Origin: Flavobacterium luteolum
Lineage (GTDB): Bacteria; Bacteroidota; Bacteroidia; Flavobacteriales; Flavobacteriaceae
Assembly (NCBI RefSeq): GCF_027111275.1
Contig: NZ_CP114286.1
Span: 2,852,001-2,916,000, forward strand
Direction: 5' to 3'
Length of the DNA: 64,000 nt
In this document: piece after piece, positions 11,109-19,496 of the stretch
Layout: every line of letters starts with the position of its first letter
Numbering within the stretch: the first letter of the stretch is position 1
Notes under the pieces: model-generated
What the model was told of the DNA's origin: nothing
Databases searched by the model: none
What the model saw: only the letters and a program-made list of their open reading frames with translations
Made by a program: the position numbers and the translations under genes

Positions 11109-11484
11109 ACAACTATTATTAATTTGGGCAATTATCTGCTCAGGAATTATTACTTATTTTTGTTTGACAGATTCAAGTAATATACCAGCGGTTAATTTTC
11201 CGAGTATTGATAAAATTGTCCACTTCTGTTTCCATTTTGGATTTACAATCTCGTGGATTTTATTTTTCAAAAAAGAATTAAAAGGTAAAGATGCAGATGA
11301 CTATAAAGCATATTTGATTTCTTTCATATTTTCTGTCTTTTTTGGAATCACAATCGAAATTCTTCAAAGTGCTCTTACGGTAACAAGATCGTCTGATGTT
11401 ACAGATATATTAGCAAATGCGCTAGGAGCTGTTGTGGCAGTTTTTTCAGCAATAGCTTTTAAAAGGCAAATCGATAAAATATAA
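11101..11484 (+). CDS. VanZ-like family membrane protein
   Basis: A 127-residue protein with about four transmembrane segments and VanZ-like motifs: an early acidic-histidine stretch ([14 protein letters not shown]) and the later sequence [12 protein letters not shown] followed by [14 protein letters not shown]. VanZ gives low teicoplanin resistance in one enterococcal operon, but the family is broad and the role here is unknown. The start is a GTG overlapping the gcvH stop by eight bases, which favours translational coupling. A terminator with a UUCG loop lies six bases after the stop. Confidence 0.85.
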   Translation: MPKQLLLIWAIICSGIITYFCLTDSSNIPAVNFPSIDKIVHFCFHFGFTISWILFFKKELKGKDADDYKAYLISFIFSVFFGITIEILQSALTVTRSSDVTDILANALGAVVAVFSAIAFKRQIDKI

Positions 11485-11490
11485 TTTTAG

Positions 11491-11513
11491 AAACCCACTT
11501 CGGTGGGTTTTTT
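11491..11513 (+). terminator. intrinsic terminator with TTCG tetraloop
   Basis: AAACCCAC (11491-11498) pairs with GTGGGTTT (11503-11510) around a TTCG loop, followed by more T residues. It ends the gcvH-VanZ transcript. Confidence 0.9.
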
Positions 11514-11563
11514 ATTACAAGAAAATCAAGCACTTAAAAGCTATGTTTTTTCAATATAAAATG

Positions 11564-11571
11564 TACTTTTG
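11564..11571 (+). promoter_or_regulatory. deoC-remB promoter, -7 element
   Basis: TACTTTTG matches TAnnTTTG. Transcription would begin around 11578, which rules out the upstream TTG (11569) as the deoC start and supports the ATG at 11599. Confidence 0.65.
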
Positions 11572-11598
11572 TGCTGGTTTTGTGCAACTTCTATCAAA

Positions 11599-12342
11599 AT
11601 GAATGTAAAGCAATATTTGGACTCCACGTATTTAAAAACTGCATCGCAAGCTGGTCTTTCGGAAGCAGAAAATACTATTGTGGTCAAAAATGCAATTGCG
11701 GAAGCAATTCATGAAGGTTTCAAACTAATTATGATTCGTCCAGAATATGTTGCTCTGGCAAAAAAAATGATTATAGAAGCCAATTCTGTTCTATTAGTCG
11801 GAACCGTAATTGATTTTCCAGAAGGGAAATCAAGTCTTGAAGACAAAATTAAAGAAGCTAATGAAGCTATTGCTAATGGAGCTGACGATTTAGATTTTGT
11901 ATGCAACTACGAAGCATTTAAAAATGGTGATCTCGATTTAGTGAAAAAAGAAATCTTAATCGGAACACAGATAGGTTTAGCAAACGATAAAACCGTAAAG
12001 TGGATTATTGAAGTTGCTGCCTTAACAGATAAAGAAATTATTCAGCTATCGTCCTTGATAAAACATGTTGTAGTATCTAGTTTTAAAGAAGACGATTTTG
12101 AATCTGTTTTTGTAAAATCTTCTACTGGTTTTTACAAAACAGACGATGGTGCTCCAAATGGAGCGACAGTCCCAAGTATAATTATGATGCTTGAAAATGC
12201 TTCGCCACTTTCCATAAAAGCAGCAGGCGGAGTCCGTTCATTTGAAGAAGCGGCAGAAATGATTCGTTTAGGAGTAAAACGAATTGGAGCTTCGGCTGCA
12301 AAAGCAATTGCTAATGGGGAAATTTCCCCAAACCAATATTAA
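11599..12342 (+). CDS. deoC: deoxyribose-phosphate aldolase
   Basis: Class I aldolase that splits 2-deoxyribose-5-phosphate into glyceraldehyde-3-phosphate and acetaldehyde in deoxynucleoside breakdown. In the 247-residue product the Schiff-base lysine is K173 in FVKSSTGF, the second active-site lysine is K207 in IKAAGGVRS, and the acidic residues lie in ADDLDFV near residue 100. A longer frame begins at a TTG at 11569, but that codon overlaps the predicted promoter, so I start at the ATG. remB follows 19 bases after the stop with no terminator, so the two are probably one transcript, although no functional link is obvious. Confidence 0.95.
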   Translation: MNVKQYLDSTYLKTASQAGLSEAENTIVVKNAIAEAIHEGFKLIMIRPEYVALAKKMIIEANSVLLVGTVIDFPEGKSSLEDKIKEANEAIANGADDLDFVCNYEAFKNGDLDLVKKEILIGTQIGLANDKTVKWIIEVAALTDKEIIQLSSLIKHVVVSSFKEDDFESVFVKSSTGFYKTDDGAPNGATVPSIIMMLENASPLSIKAAGGVRSFEEAAEMIRLGVKRIGASAAKAIANGEISPNQY

Positions 12343-12361
12343 ATAAATACCCAGATTTTAA

Positions 12362-14485
12362 GTGAATAAGTTTTTTTTGTCCCTTGTTTTAATTTTTTCT
12401 TTTTTTATTCTTTCCGCTCAGCAAAATGGTAATTCTTCAATTCAGTCGGGTTTCACTGCAGAAATGTTTCCGGTTTTTCCTAACTGCGAAAATTTGGAGG
12501 CCAAAAAATTAGAAACCTGTTTTTATAAAGAAGTGCAGGATTTTGTATTTAACAATTTTCAAGTTCCTCAAAAATTAAAACAGACCAATTATAAAGGAGC
12601 AGTAAAATTGCTTTTTGAAGTAAATGCAGAAGGAGAATTTAAAGTGATTTATGTTTCTGCAGAAACGGAAGAATTGTCTGAAGAAGCGAAAAGAGTATTC
12701 GGGACATTTCCAAAAATAAAACCTTCGACTTATAACGGAAAGCCGACGTATTCTAAATATACGATTTCTATTGATATACCGCTAAAAAGTGCAGCACAGC
12801 TTGCCGCAGAAGCTCAGGCAGCAGCAGAAATTTTAAAACCAGCCGAAAAACCAATGACAGAGTTGGATAGTATTGTCTATAAAAAATACAATAATCCAGA
12901 ATTCGATAGCCATTTAAATATTCCTTTTTCGCACAGCTATTATGCGCAGTTTGATGCTGCAATGAACGAGGTTGGAAGTAATAATCACACAGCTTCTAAG
13001 CCTTATACTTATGCTGAGGTTTCAAAATATTATAATTTAAGAGCCGTAAATGAATCGTTACAGAAAAAAACATCAACTTGGCTGGGACGAAAGTGGTGGA
13101 ATGAAAATTTAGTGCAGATTCAGGGAGAAGATTATTGGTTTGCCTTAAATCCAATTGTGGATTTACAAATGGGTAAAGCTTCAGATCTTGATGCCTCTTA
13201 CACTTACGTGAATACGAGAGCATTAAACTTTAGAGGAGGTTTAGGGAAGCAAATTAACTTTACAACTACATTTTTTGAGAGCCAGGGAAGATTTGCAGGA
13301 TATTTTAACGATTATGCGGAATCGATTAAGCCTTCAGGAGGAAATCCAGCAATAATTCCAGGAGTTGGAATTGCAAAAAGATTCAAAACAGATGCTTACG
13401 ATTTTCCTTTGGCGGAAGCGAATATTACCTTTGCGCCAGGAAAAATATTTGATTTTCAGTTAGGTTACGGCCGAAATTTTATAGGAGATGGTTATCGTTC
13501 TTTATTAGAGAGCGATGGAGCAAGTCCATACCCATATTTTAAATTGAATACTAAATTCTGGAAAATTAAATACACCAATACGTATATGTGGATGAAAGAC
13601 GTTCGTCCAGAAGTAACGGCTGAAAAAACATATGCGACCAAATTTATGGCAAATCACTATTTGAGTTGGAATGTTTCTAATAGAGTAAATTTAGGTTTTT
13701 TTGAATCTGTAGTTTGGACGAATTCTAACAATAGAGGTTTTGATGCTAATTTTGTTAATCCGATTATTTTTTACCGTGCAGTAGAATTTGGTTCTTCATC
13801 TAAAAGCGGAAATGCGCTTTTAGGAATTACTGGAAAATACAAATGGAATAATAGTATAAATCTGTATTCGCAATTCTTGATCGATGAATTTTCTGTTTCT
13901 GATGTTGGAGCGGGAAATCAAAGTTGGAAAAACAAATTTGGGTTTCAGTTTGGAGCAAAATATTTCAATGCGTTTAATGTAAAAGATTTACTAGTGCAGG
14001 TGGAATTTAATAGAGTGCGTCCTTATGTTTACTCGCACAGTGCTGTTATTACAAATTATGGGCATAATAATCAGAGTGTTGGGCATCAGTGGGGTGGAAA
14101 TTTTAATGAGCTTATTGCAATTGCTAGATATCATAAAGGCCGTTGGCTTGCCGATGCAAAATTGACAGTTGGAACAAGAGGTTTGGATTTCGATACTGCG
14201 GAAGACTCTTATAATTATGGAGGAAATATTTATAAAAGTTATGATGAGAAACGTCCGTATGATACAGGCGTAAAAATTGGACAGGGAAATAAAACGAATG
14301 TTTTTATTGCAGATATTCAAGGTGGTTATTTGATTAATCCGATGACAAATTTGAAGCTGTTTGGCAGTTTGATCTATAGAAATTTTGACCCTACTCAAGA
14401 AACAGCGACAACTTTTAAGCAAAGTACCACTTGGTTTAGTATTGGTTTACGTTCGGATATTTTTAATTGGTATTTTGATTACTAG
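12362..14485 (+). CDS. remB: gliding motility protein RemB (TonB-C-like domain plus outer-membrane barrel)
   Basis: RemB was found in F. johnsoniae as a protein needed for normal gliding and spreading. This 707-residue protein begins at a GTG with a signal peptide ending at LSAQ. Residues about 30-145 resemble the C-terminal domain of TonB: a conserved lead-in (VFPNCENLEAKKLETCF) and the fold region from KGAVKLLFEVNAEGEF to YTISIDIPL. From about residue 200 the sequence becomes a capsule-assembly (Wzi)-like barrel of alternating strands ending in IFNWYFDY. Identification relies on the architecture and on the sprA-gcvH-VanZ-deoC neighbourhood. The exact biochemical role of RemB is not established. 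Confidence 0.8.
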   Translation: MNKFFLSLVLIFSFFILSAQQNGNSSIQSGFTAEMFPVFPNCENLEAKKLETCFYKEVQDFVFNNFQVPQKLKQTNYKGAVKLLFEVNAEGEFKVIYVSAETEELSEEAKRVFGTFPKIKPSTYNGKPTYSKYTISIDIPLKSAAQLAAEAQAAAEILKPAEKPMTELDSIVYKKYNNPEFDSHLNIPFSHSYYAQFDAAMNEVGSNNHTASKPYTYAEVSKYYNLRAVNESLQKKTSTWLGRKWWNENLVQIQGEDYWFALNPIVDLQMGKASDLDASYTYVNTRALNFRGGLGKQINFTTTFFESQGRFAGYFNDYAESIKPSGGNPAIIPGVGIAKRFKTDAYDFPLAEANITFAPGKIFDFQLGYGRNFIGDGYRSLLESDGASPYPYFKLNTKFWKIKYTNTYMWMKDVRPEVTAEKTYATKFMANHYLSWNVSNRVNLGFFESVVWTNSNNRGFDANFVNPIIFYRAVEFGSSSKSGNALLGITGKYKWNNSINLYSQFLIDEFSVSDVGAGNQSWKNKFGFQFGAKYFNAFNVKDLLVQVEFNRVRPYVYSHSAVITNYGHNNQSVGHQWGGNFNELIAIARYHKGRWLADAKLTVGTRGLDFDTAEDSYNYGGNIYKSYDEKRPYDTGVKIGQGNKTNVFIADIQGGYLINPMTNLKLFGSLIYRNFDPTQETATTFKQSTTWFSIGLRSDIFNWYFDY

Positions 14486-14601
14486 TATTTTTAATAAGAT
14501 TTTTCGAAATAATAGTGTTAAAGAATGCTGAGATCTTAATTTGCAAAGGTTTTATTGAAAAAAATCTATTTTTATAGGCTTAAATTCTACAATCTAATTT
14601 G

Positions 14602-14609
14602 TACATTTG
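14602..14609 (+). promoter_or_regulatory. ctaB operon promoter, -7 element
   Basis: TACATTTG matches TAnnTTTG. The predicted start of transcription near 14616 places the TTG at 14599 upstream of the message and supports starting ctaB at 14644. Confidence 0.65.
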
Positions 14610-14643
14610 CACCACTCAAAAAAAATACACAAAAACAACGGTA

Positions 14644-15546
14644 TTGAACGCTGCAAAAAATACATTATCAATCAAATCAATATTTCTAGATTTTAAAGAG
14701 ATCACTAAAGCTGGTTTAGCTATTAGTGTATTATTCTCTTCTATCGCTGGATATTTATTAGGAGTAGATTCTGAGCATCCTTTCAAATGGAGTGTTTTGG
14801 CTGTTTTGGCAGTTGGGGGCTATTGTATGGTAGGAGCTTCAAACGCTTTTAATCAAGTAATCGAGAAAGATATCGATTCTTTGATGGATCGTACTAAAAA
14901 TCGTCCAGTTCCATCAGGTCGTATGTCTCCAAAAGTAGCTTTGCTAGTAGCAAGTCTTTTGACAATTTTAGGAATTGCACTTCTTTATACTATAAACGCA
15001 AAGTCAGCAATGTTTGCTGCAATTTCTATATTTCTTTATACAAGTGTTTATACACCATTAAAAACAGTAACTTCGTTGTCTGTTTTTGTTGGAGCATTTC
15101 CTGGAGCAATTCCGTTTATGCTGGGTTGGGTAGCAGCAACTGGCGAATTTGGTATAGAAGCAGGAACTTTATTTTTAATTCAATTTTTTTGGCAGTTTCC
15201 TCATTTCTGGTCTATTGGGTGGTTTTTGTATGAAGACTATGAGAAAGCGGGAATTTTTATGCTTCCGACAGGTAAAAAAGATAAAGGAACTGCATTGCAA
15301 ATAATATTGTATACAATTTGGCTTATAATAGCATCGTTATTGCCTGTGTTAGGTTTTACAGGGCAATTGTTTATTTCTCCAATTGCAGCGGTTTTAGTCT
15401 TTCTATTAGGGATTTGGATGCTTTTCTATGCAGTTCGTTTGTATCGATTAAGAACTGCGAAAGCAGCGAGAACATTAATGCTAGTAAGCGTTTCTTATAT
15501 TTCGCTGTTGCAAATTGTATTTATAATAGATAAATTTTTAAGATAG
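14644..15546 (+). CDS. ctaB: protoheme IX farnesyltransferase (heme O synthase)
   Basis: Inner-membrane UbiA-family prenyltransferase that adds a farnesyl group to heme B, making heme O for heme-copper oxidases. The product has about 300 residues and multiple membrane segments. The first aspartate-rich motif reads NQVIEKDIDSLMDRTKNRP and the second region EDYEKAGIFMLPT. Translation is placed at the TTG at 14644 (MNAAKNTLSIKS after initiation), because an earlier in-frame TTG lies before the predicted transcription start. It leads the oxidase cluster, and the subunit III gene follows after two bases. Confidence 0.93.
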   Translation: MNAAKNTLSIKSIFLDFKEITKAGLAISVLFSSIAGYLLGVDSEHPFKWSVLAVLAVGGYCMVGASNAFNQVIEKDIDSLMDRTKNRPVPSGRMSPKVALLVASLLTILGIALLYTINAKSAMFAAISIFLYTSVYTPLKTVTSLSVFVGAFPGAIPFMLGWVAATGEFGIEAGTLFLIQFFWQFPHFWSIGWFLYEDYEKAGIFMLPTGKKDKGTALQIILYTIWLIIASLLPVLGFTGQLFISPIAAVLVFLLGIWMLFYAVRLYRLRTAKAARTLMLVSVSYISLLQIVFIIDKFLR

Positions 15547-15548
15547 TT

Positions 15549-16136
15549 ATGGAAATGACATTAAAAACAAATGAAGAACAAGTAAGGAAATCAAAATCAG
15601 CAAAACTGATTCTGCTTTTCGCAATGGTTAGTATGACCATGATGTTTGCTGGTCTGACAAGTGCATTTGTAGTAAGTAAATCAAGAGCAGACTGGTTGAA
15701 GAATTTTGAACTTCCTTCGGCGTTCTATTGGAGTACAGCAGTAATCATTGCATGTAGTGTTACTTTTCACCTGGCAAAAAAAGCCATTCAAAAAGACAAT
15801 AGAAGTGCAGTTACAGGATTGCTTCTTGGAACTTTGGCTTTAGGAATTTTATTTGTGGTATTACAATTCAAAGGATTTGGACAAATCGTTGCTGAAGGGT
15901 ATTACTTTACTGGAGAAGGTAGTTCAATTACTACAACTTTTCTTTATGTGGTAACAGTTACACACCTGTTGCACTTAGCTGGCGGATTAATTTCACTTTT
16001 AATTATAATTTATAATCATTTTAAACAAAAATACAATTCGACTCAAACTCTTGGGATAGAGCTAGGTGCGATGTATTGGCACTTTTTGGATTTATTATGG
16101 GTATATTTATTTTTATTTTTATATTTCTTTAAATAA
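15549..16136 (+). CDS. cytochrome c oxidase subunit III, short paralogue
   Basis: A 195-residue membrane protein of the heme-copper oxidase subunit III family. It has about five transmembrane segments, an N-terminal MTMMFAGLTSAFVV stretch, THLLHLAGG in the middle, and the family ending GAMYWHFLDLLWVYLFLFLY. Subunit III supports proton uptake and the stability of subunit I; it binds no metal. It starts two bases after ctaB and so is in the same operon. A second, longer subunit III gene follows immediately, which suggests that both are used in one oxidase. Subunits I and II are not in this window. Confidence 0.9.
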   Translation: MEMTLKTNEEQVRKSKSAKLILLFAMVSMTMMFAGLTSAFVVSKSRADWLKNFELPSAFYWSTAVIIACSVTFHLAKKAIQKDNRSAVTGLLLGTLALGILFVVLQFKGFGQIVAEGYYFTGEGSSITTTFLYVVTVTHLLHLAGGLISLLIIIYNHFKQKYNSTQTLGIELGAMYWHFLDLLWVYLFLFLYFFK

Positions 16137-16146
16137 GAAAAAAACG

Positions 16147-16154
16147 TAAATTTG
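16147..16154 (+). promoter_or_regulatory. possible internal promoter before long subunit III gene
   Basis: TAAATTTG matches TAnnTTTG and lies 25 bases before the ATG at 16179. It could give separate expression of the downstream oxidase genes. Confidence 0.5.
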
Positions 16155-16178
16155 GGAACTTTTTAACGAATATCTTTT

Positions 16179-17162
16179 ATGGGAGCGACAGTTACTACTG
16201 CAAACAACGACGAAAAAACTTGGGGAGGCGGTCACAATGAGCCTTTAGGAGCAAGTTATGGTAAAATGATGATGTGGTTTTTTATCGTATCAGATGCCTT
16301 AACATTCTCTGGATTTCTAGGAGCTTATGGTTTTTCTAGATTTAAATTTATTGAAACTTGGCCTTTGGCTGATGAAGTGTTCACTCACTTCCCATTTATG
16401 CATGGTGTTGCGGCTCCAATGTATTATGTAGCATTAATGACTTTTATTTTGATCTTTTCTTCTGTAACAATGGTATTAGCTGTTGATGCAGGACACCAAT
16501 TGAAAAAGACAAAAGTTGCAATCTATATGTTCTTAACTATTATTGGAGGTTTAATTTTCGTTGGTTCTCAAGCTTGGGAATGGAAAAACTTCATTAAAGG
16601 AGAATATGGTGCAGTTGAAACAGTTGGAGGAAGTTTACTTCAATTCGTGGATAAAGATGGTAAAAGAGTAGCTTTGGCTGATTTTGCTGTTAAATTGCCA
16701 GAACAAAGAGAAGCTTTAACAAGAAGCCACTCAACTTGGTTTATGGAAGATGCTCAGTCTCTTCCAACTTATACGGTTGCTGAAGTGCAAGCTGGATTTA
16801 AAGCACATCCAGAAATCTTAATCAGAACAGAAAAACTTACAGATAAAAAGCAAAAGACAGTTTTGTCAAGAGAAGAATCTGAAAAACATTTGGCTAGTGC
16901 TAAATATGTAGTAGAAGGTGCTAACTTGATCAGAAACGAGTACGGTAATAAATTATTTGCTGATTTCTTCTTCTTTATTACAGGTTTCCACGGATTCCAC
17001 GTATTCTCTGGAGTTATCATCAACATCATTATTTTCTTTAATGTATTGTTAGGTACTTACGAGAAAAGAAGAAGCTACGAAATGGTAGAGAAAGTTGGTT
17101 TATACTGGCACTTCGTAGATTTAGTTTGGGTATTTGTATTTACAGTTTTCTACCTAGTTTAA
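16179..17162 (+). CDS. cytochrome c oxidase subunit III, long form with soluble insert
   Basis: A 327-residue subunit III family protein. The N-terminal half has membrane segments with MMMWFFIVSDALTFSGF and FVGSQAWEWKNFI; the C-terminal half has FFFITGFHGFHVFSGV and ends with YWHFVDLVWVFVFTVFYLV. Between them lies a hydrophilic block of about 110 residues (roughly 145-255) rich in K and E, which classical subunit III lacks. It should sit on one side of the membrane between two helices. The gene follows the short paralogue with a 42-base gap that contains a possible promoter and is itself followed by subunit IV. Confidence 0.92.
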   Translation: MGATVTTANNDEKTWGGGHNEPLGASYGKMMMWFFIVSDALTFSGFLGAYGFSRFKFIETWPLADEVFTHFPFMHGVAAPMYYVALMTFILIFSSVTMVLAVDAGHQLKKTKVAIYMFLTIIGGLIFVGSQAWEWKNFIKGEYGAVETVGGSLLQFVDKDGKRVALADFAVKLPEQREALTRSHSTWFMEDAQSLPTYTVAEVQAGFKAHPEILIRTEKLTDKKQKTVLSREESEKHLASAKYVVEGANLIRNEYGNKLFADFFFFITGFHGFHVFSGVIINIIIFFNVLLGTYEKRRSYEMVEKVGLYWHFVDLVWVFVFTVFYLV

Positions 17163-17181
17163 TTTTTAGAATTTAATTATT

Positions 17182-17532
17182 ATGTCACACGAGCACGTAT
17201 CAAATACAAAAAGAATCTGGTTTGTTTTCGGATTACTTTCAGTAGTAACTACAGTAGAGGTTATTTTAGGTATCTACAAACCTGGAGTATTGGAATTTAA
17301 TCATTTTGTTGGATTGAATCTATTAAACTGGATTTTCTATATCTTAACAATTTTCAAAGCATATTATATTGTATGGGCATTTATGCACATGGAAGGTGAA
17401 AAAAGCAACCTTAGATGGTCTGTAGTTTCTCCTGTTATCTTCCTAGTTTTATATTTATTGTTTATTCTGTTAACAGAAGGACATTATATTTATGGGGTTT
17501 TTAAAGATTCTACTATTAAATGGAATTTTTAA
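17182..17532 (+). CDS. cytochrome c oxidase subunit IV (prokaryotic type)
   Basis: A 116-residue protein with three predicted membrane helices and the pattern of bacterial oxidase subunit IV: WFVFGLLSVVTTVEVILG, then FYILTIFKAYYIVWAFMHM, then a final helix LVLYLLFILLTEGHY. The N-terminus is histidine-bearing (MSHEHVSN). Subunit IV is a small accessory chain of caa3/bo3 oxidases. It lies 19 bases after the long subunit III gene and is followed by a strong terminator, so it closes the first oxidase transcript. Confidence 0.88.
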   Translation: MSHEHVSNTKRIWFVFGLLSVVTTVEVILGIYKPGVLEFNHFVGLNLLNWIFYILTIFKAYYIVWAFMHMEGEKSNLRWSVVSPVIFLVLYLLFILLTEGHYIYGVFKDSTIKWNF

Positions 17533-17552
17533 CATGATATTAATTCGAAAAG

Positions 17553-17578
17553 AAGCTCCGATTTACGGAGCTTTTTTT
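17553..17578 (+). terminator. intrinsic terminator after oxidase subunit IV
   Basis: AGCTCCG (17554-17560) pairs with CGGAGCT (17566-17572) around ATTTA and is followed by a run of T residues. The T run merges directly into the promoter of the next gene. Confidence 0.88.
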
Positions 17579-17585
17579 ATTTTTG
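17578..17585 (+). promoter_or_regulatory. promoter for the SCO maturation genes, -7 element
   Basis: TATTTTTG fits TAnnTTTG and abuts the T tract of the upstream terminator, 26 bases before the ATG at 17612. Confidence 0.6.
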
Positions 17586-17611
17586 TACCTCAATAATTCC
17601 CCGTTAATACA

Positions 17612-18253
17612 ATGAAAAAAAATATAGTTCTCTTTGTACTTTTTGTATTGCCAATTGTAGCGTATTTATTTTTCGCTTCTGGTGTAAATAGTTTTACAAC
17701 ACTTCCTGTAATAACACCAAAAGTGGCCGACTTTGGAAACTGGAATTCATTAAACGGAAAAAAAATCTCCCTTGATAAGAAGATTACTGTACTAGGCTTT
17801 GCGGGTACAAATATTTTAGAAAATAGAGGTAATTATTTTAATCTAAATGAAAAGATCTATAAACGTTATAACGGTTTTGAAGATCTTCAGTTTGTAGTGT
17901 TGTGTCCAACAGGAACTGAAAAAGAAGCTCAAAAAATTGTTGATGCTTTATCTCCTTTTACAGATGTTAAGAATTGGAATTTTGTTTTTGCTTCAAAAGA
18001 AGAAATCCAGAAGTTTTATGACGGATTGCATTTAAAAGAAAAGCTGAATGAAAACCTTGGAACTTCTAATGTTTATATTATCGATAAAGAACGTAATCTA
18101 AGAGGTAGAAAAGATAAAGAGGAATATAAAGAGGGGTATGATACTTTTCATCCATCTGAATTAAGCAATGAGATGCTTGATGATTTCAAGATTATTCTTT
18201 ACGAATACCGCGCAGCTTTAAAGAAAAATCATAACGCTACAAAGCAACTTTAA
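17612..18253 (+). CDS. cysteine-less SCO/thioredoxin-fold paralogue, membrane-anchored
   Basis: A 213-residue protein with one N-terminal membrane anchor (MKKNIVLFVLFVLPIVAYLFF) and a thioredoxin-fold-like body facing the periplasm. Its second half aligns by eye with the SCO protein encoded next: KNWNF against SNWNF, and IIDKERNLRGRKD against LIDKDGNIRCRKD. At the place of the SCO copper motif CPSIC it has no cysteine, and the SCO histidine in GFEHSG has no counterpart. It therefore cannot bind copper in the SCO manner. The position between oxidase structural genes and sco argues for a role in oxidase assembly, perhaps as a partner of the active SCO. Function is inferred only. Confidence 0.75.
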   Translation: MKKNIVLFVLFVLPIVAYLFFASGVNSFTTLPVITPKVADFGNWNSLNGKKISLDKKITVLGFAGTNILENRGNYFNLNEKIYKRYNGFEDLQFVVLCPTGTEKEAQKIVDALSPFTDVKNWNFVFASKEEIQKFYDGLHLKEKLNENLGTSNVYIIDKERNLRGRKDKEEYKEGYDTFHPSELSNEMLDDFKIILYEYRAALKKNHNATKQL

Positions 18254-18264
18254 AATCATTTATA

Positions 18265-18951
18265 ATGTTTAAGAACAAATCATATATCGGAATCTCTTTT
18301 GTCATTTTGATTTTTGGGATTTACGCCATTCCTAAAATTGTTGATCGAGTTAAAAACGGTGACGTTGTAAAAGGAAATCGTTTGGATAATGTTGGAGTTA
18401 AATCTTCAAAGGAAGCTAAACTTTTAACAATTGGCCCAGCTCCAAAATTCGAGTTGACGAATCAGGACAATATTAAAGTTTCTAATGAAACGTATAAGGG
18501 AAAAGTATATGTTTTGGAATTCTTCTTTACAACTTGTCCGTCTATTTGTCCAAAGATGAATATGAGTATGCTAGAGATTGAAAAGACCTTTTTCGGAAAC
18601 CCGAACTTTGGAATTGTTTCTATTACAATCGACCCTAAACATGATACGCCACAAGTTTTAAGAGATCACGCTAAATTGTTAGGTGTAAAATCTTCAAACT
18701 GGAATTTCTTAACAGGAGACAGAAACGTAATCATGGATTTGTCTAATAAAGGTTTTAATCTTTATGCTGGAGAGAATGATAAAGTAAGCGGTGGATTTGA
18801 GCATTCTGGTTTATTTGCTTTAATAGACAAAGATGGAAACATTCGTTGCAGAAAAGATGAATACGGAAACCCAAATATTTATTACGACGGTTTAGATAAA
18901 AAAGGAGTGAGAGATATTCAAGAAGATATTAAAATTTTATTAGCAGAATAA
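18265..18951 (+). CDS. SCO1/SenC family copper chaperone/thioredoxin-like protein
   Basis: SCO proteins deliver copper to the CuA site of oxidase subunit II or keep its cysteines reduced. The 228-residue protein has an N-terminal membrane anchor, then a thioredoxin fold with the copper-binding CPSIC in FFFTTCPSICPKMNMSM, the family segment TIDPKHDTPQVL, and the histidine ligand in GGFEHSGLF. All three metal ligands are visible. It starts 11 bases after the cysteine-less paralogue and ends two bases before the DUF420 gene, so it is in an operon with other oxidase assembly factors. Confidence 0.93.
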   Translation: MFKNKSYIGISFVILIFGIYAIPKIVDRVKNGDVVKGNRLDNVGVKSSKEAKLLTIGPAPKFELTNQDNIKVSNETYKGKVYVLEFFFTTCPSICPKMNMSMLEIEKTFFGNPNFGIVSITIDPKHDTPQVLRDHAKLLGVKSSNWNFLTGDRNVIMDLSNKGFNLYAGENDKVSGGFEHSGLFALIDKDGNIRCRKDEYGNPNIYYDGLDKKGVRDIQEDIKILLAE

Positions 18952-18953
18952 AA

Positions 18954-19496
18954 ATGGAAGATAATACTTTAGAGAAAAAATATAGCAAGTTCATTATTGC
19001 AGTTTCAATTGTAATCCCAGTTGTTGTGGCCATTTTGTTCGGAGTTAAATTGAAAGATTTTGGTTTTAATGTAGAGCCTTTATCGTTCTTGCCTCCAATT
19101 TATGCAACTACAAATGGTATTACAGCAATTGTTTTGGTTTGGGCTGTTTTGGCAATTAAAAAAGGAAACCAAAAACTACACGAAAGATTAATGACTTTTG
19201 CTATTGCATTGTCAGTTGCTTTTTTGGTTATGTATGTAGCATATCATATGACTTCAGATTCTACAAAATATGGAGGAGAGGGAGCATTGCGTTATGTTTA
19301 TTTCTTTATTCTTGTAACGCATATTTTATTATCAATTGCAATTATTCCACTTGTTTTAATCACCTATGTTAGAGCGCTTGCAAAACGTTTTGATAGACAT
19401 AGAAAAATTGCTAAAATCACATTTCCTCTTTGGTTGTATGTTGCGGTAACTGGAGTGGTAGTTTATTTAATGATTTCGCCATATTATGTACACTAA
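18954..19496 (+). CDS. DUF420 family membrane protein
   Basis: A 180-residue protein with about five hydrophobic helices and no large soluble domain. It matches the DUF420 pattern, including the histidines MYVAYHMTSDSTKY and a later THILLSIAIIPLVL. DUF420 proteins are regularly found beside SCO and oxidase genes and are thought to help oxidase or heme/copper maturation, but no activity has been proved that I know of. The gene starts two bases after sco and its end overlaps the next small gene by eleven bases. Confidence 0.85.
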   Translation: MEDNTLEKKYSKFIIAVSIVIPVVVAILFGVKLKDFGFNVEPLSFLPPIYATTNGITAIVLVWAVLAIKKGNQKLHERLMTFAIALSVAFLVMYVAYHMTSDSTKYGGEGALRYVYFFILVTHILLSIAIIPLVLITYVRALAKRFDRHRKIAKITFPLWLYVAVTGVVVYLMISPYYVH

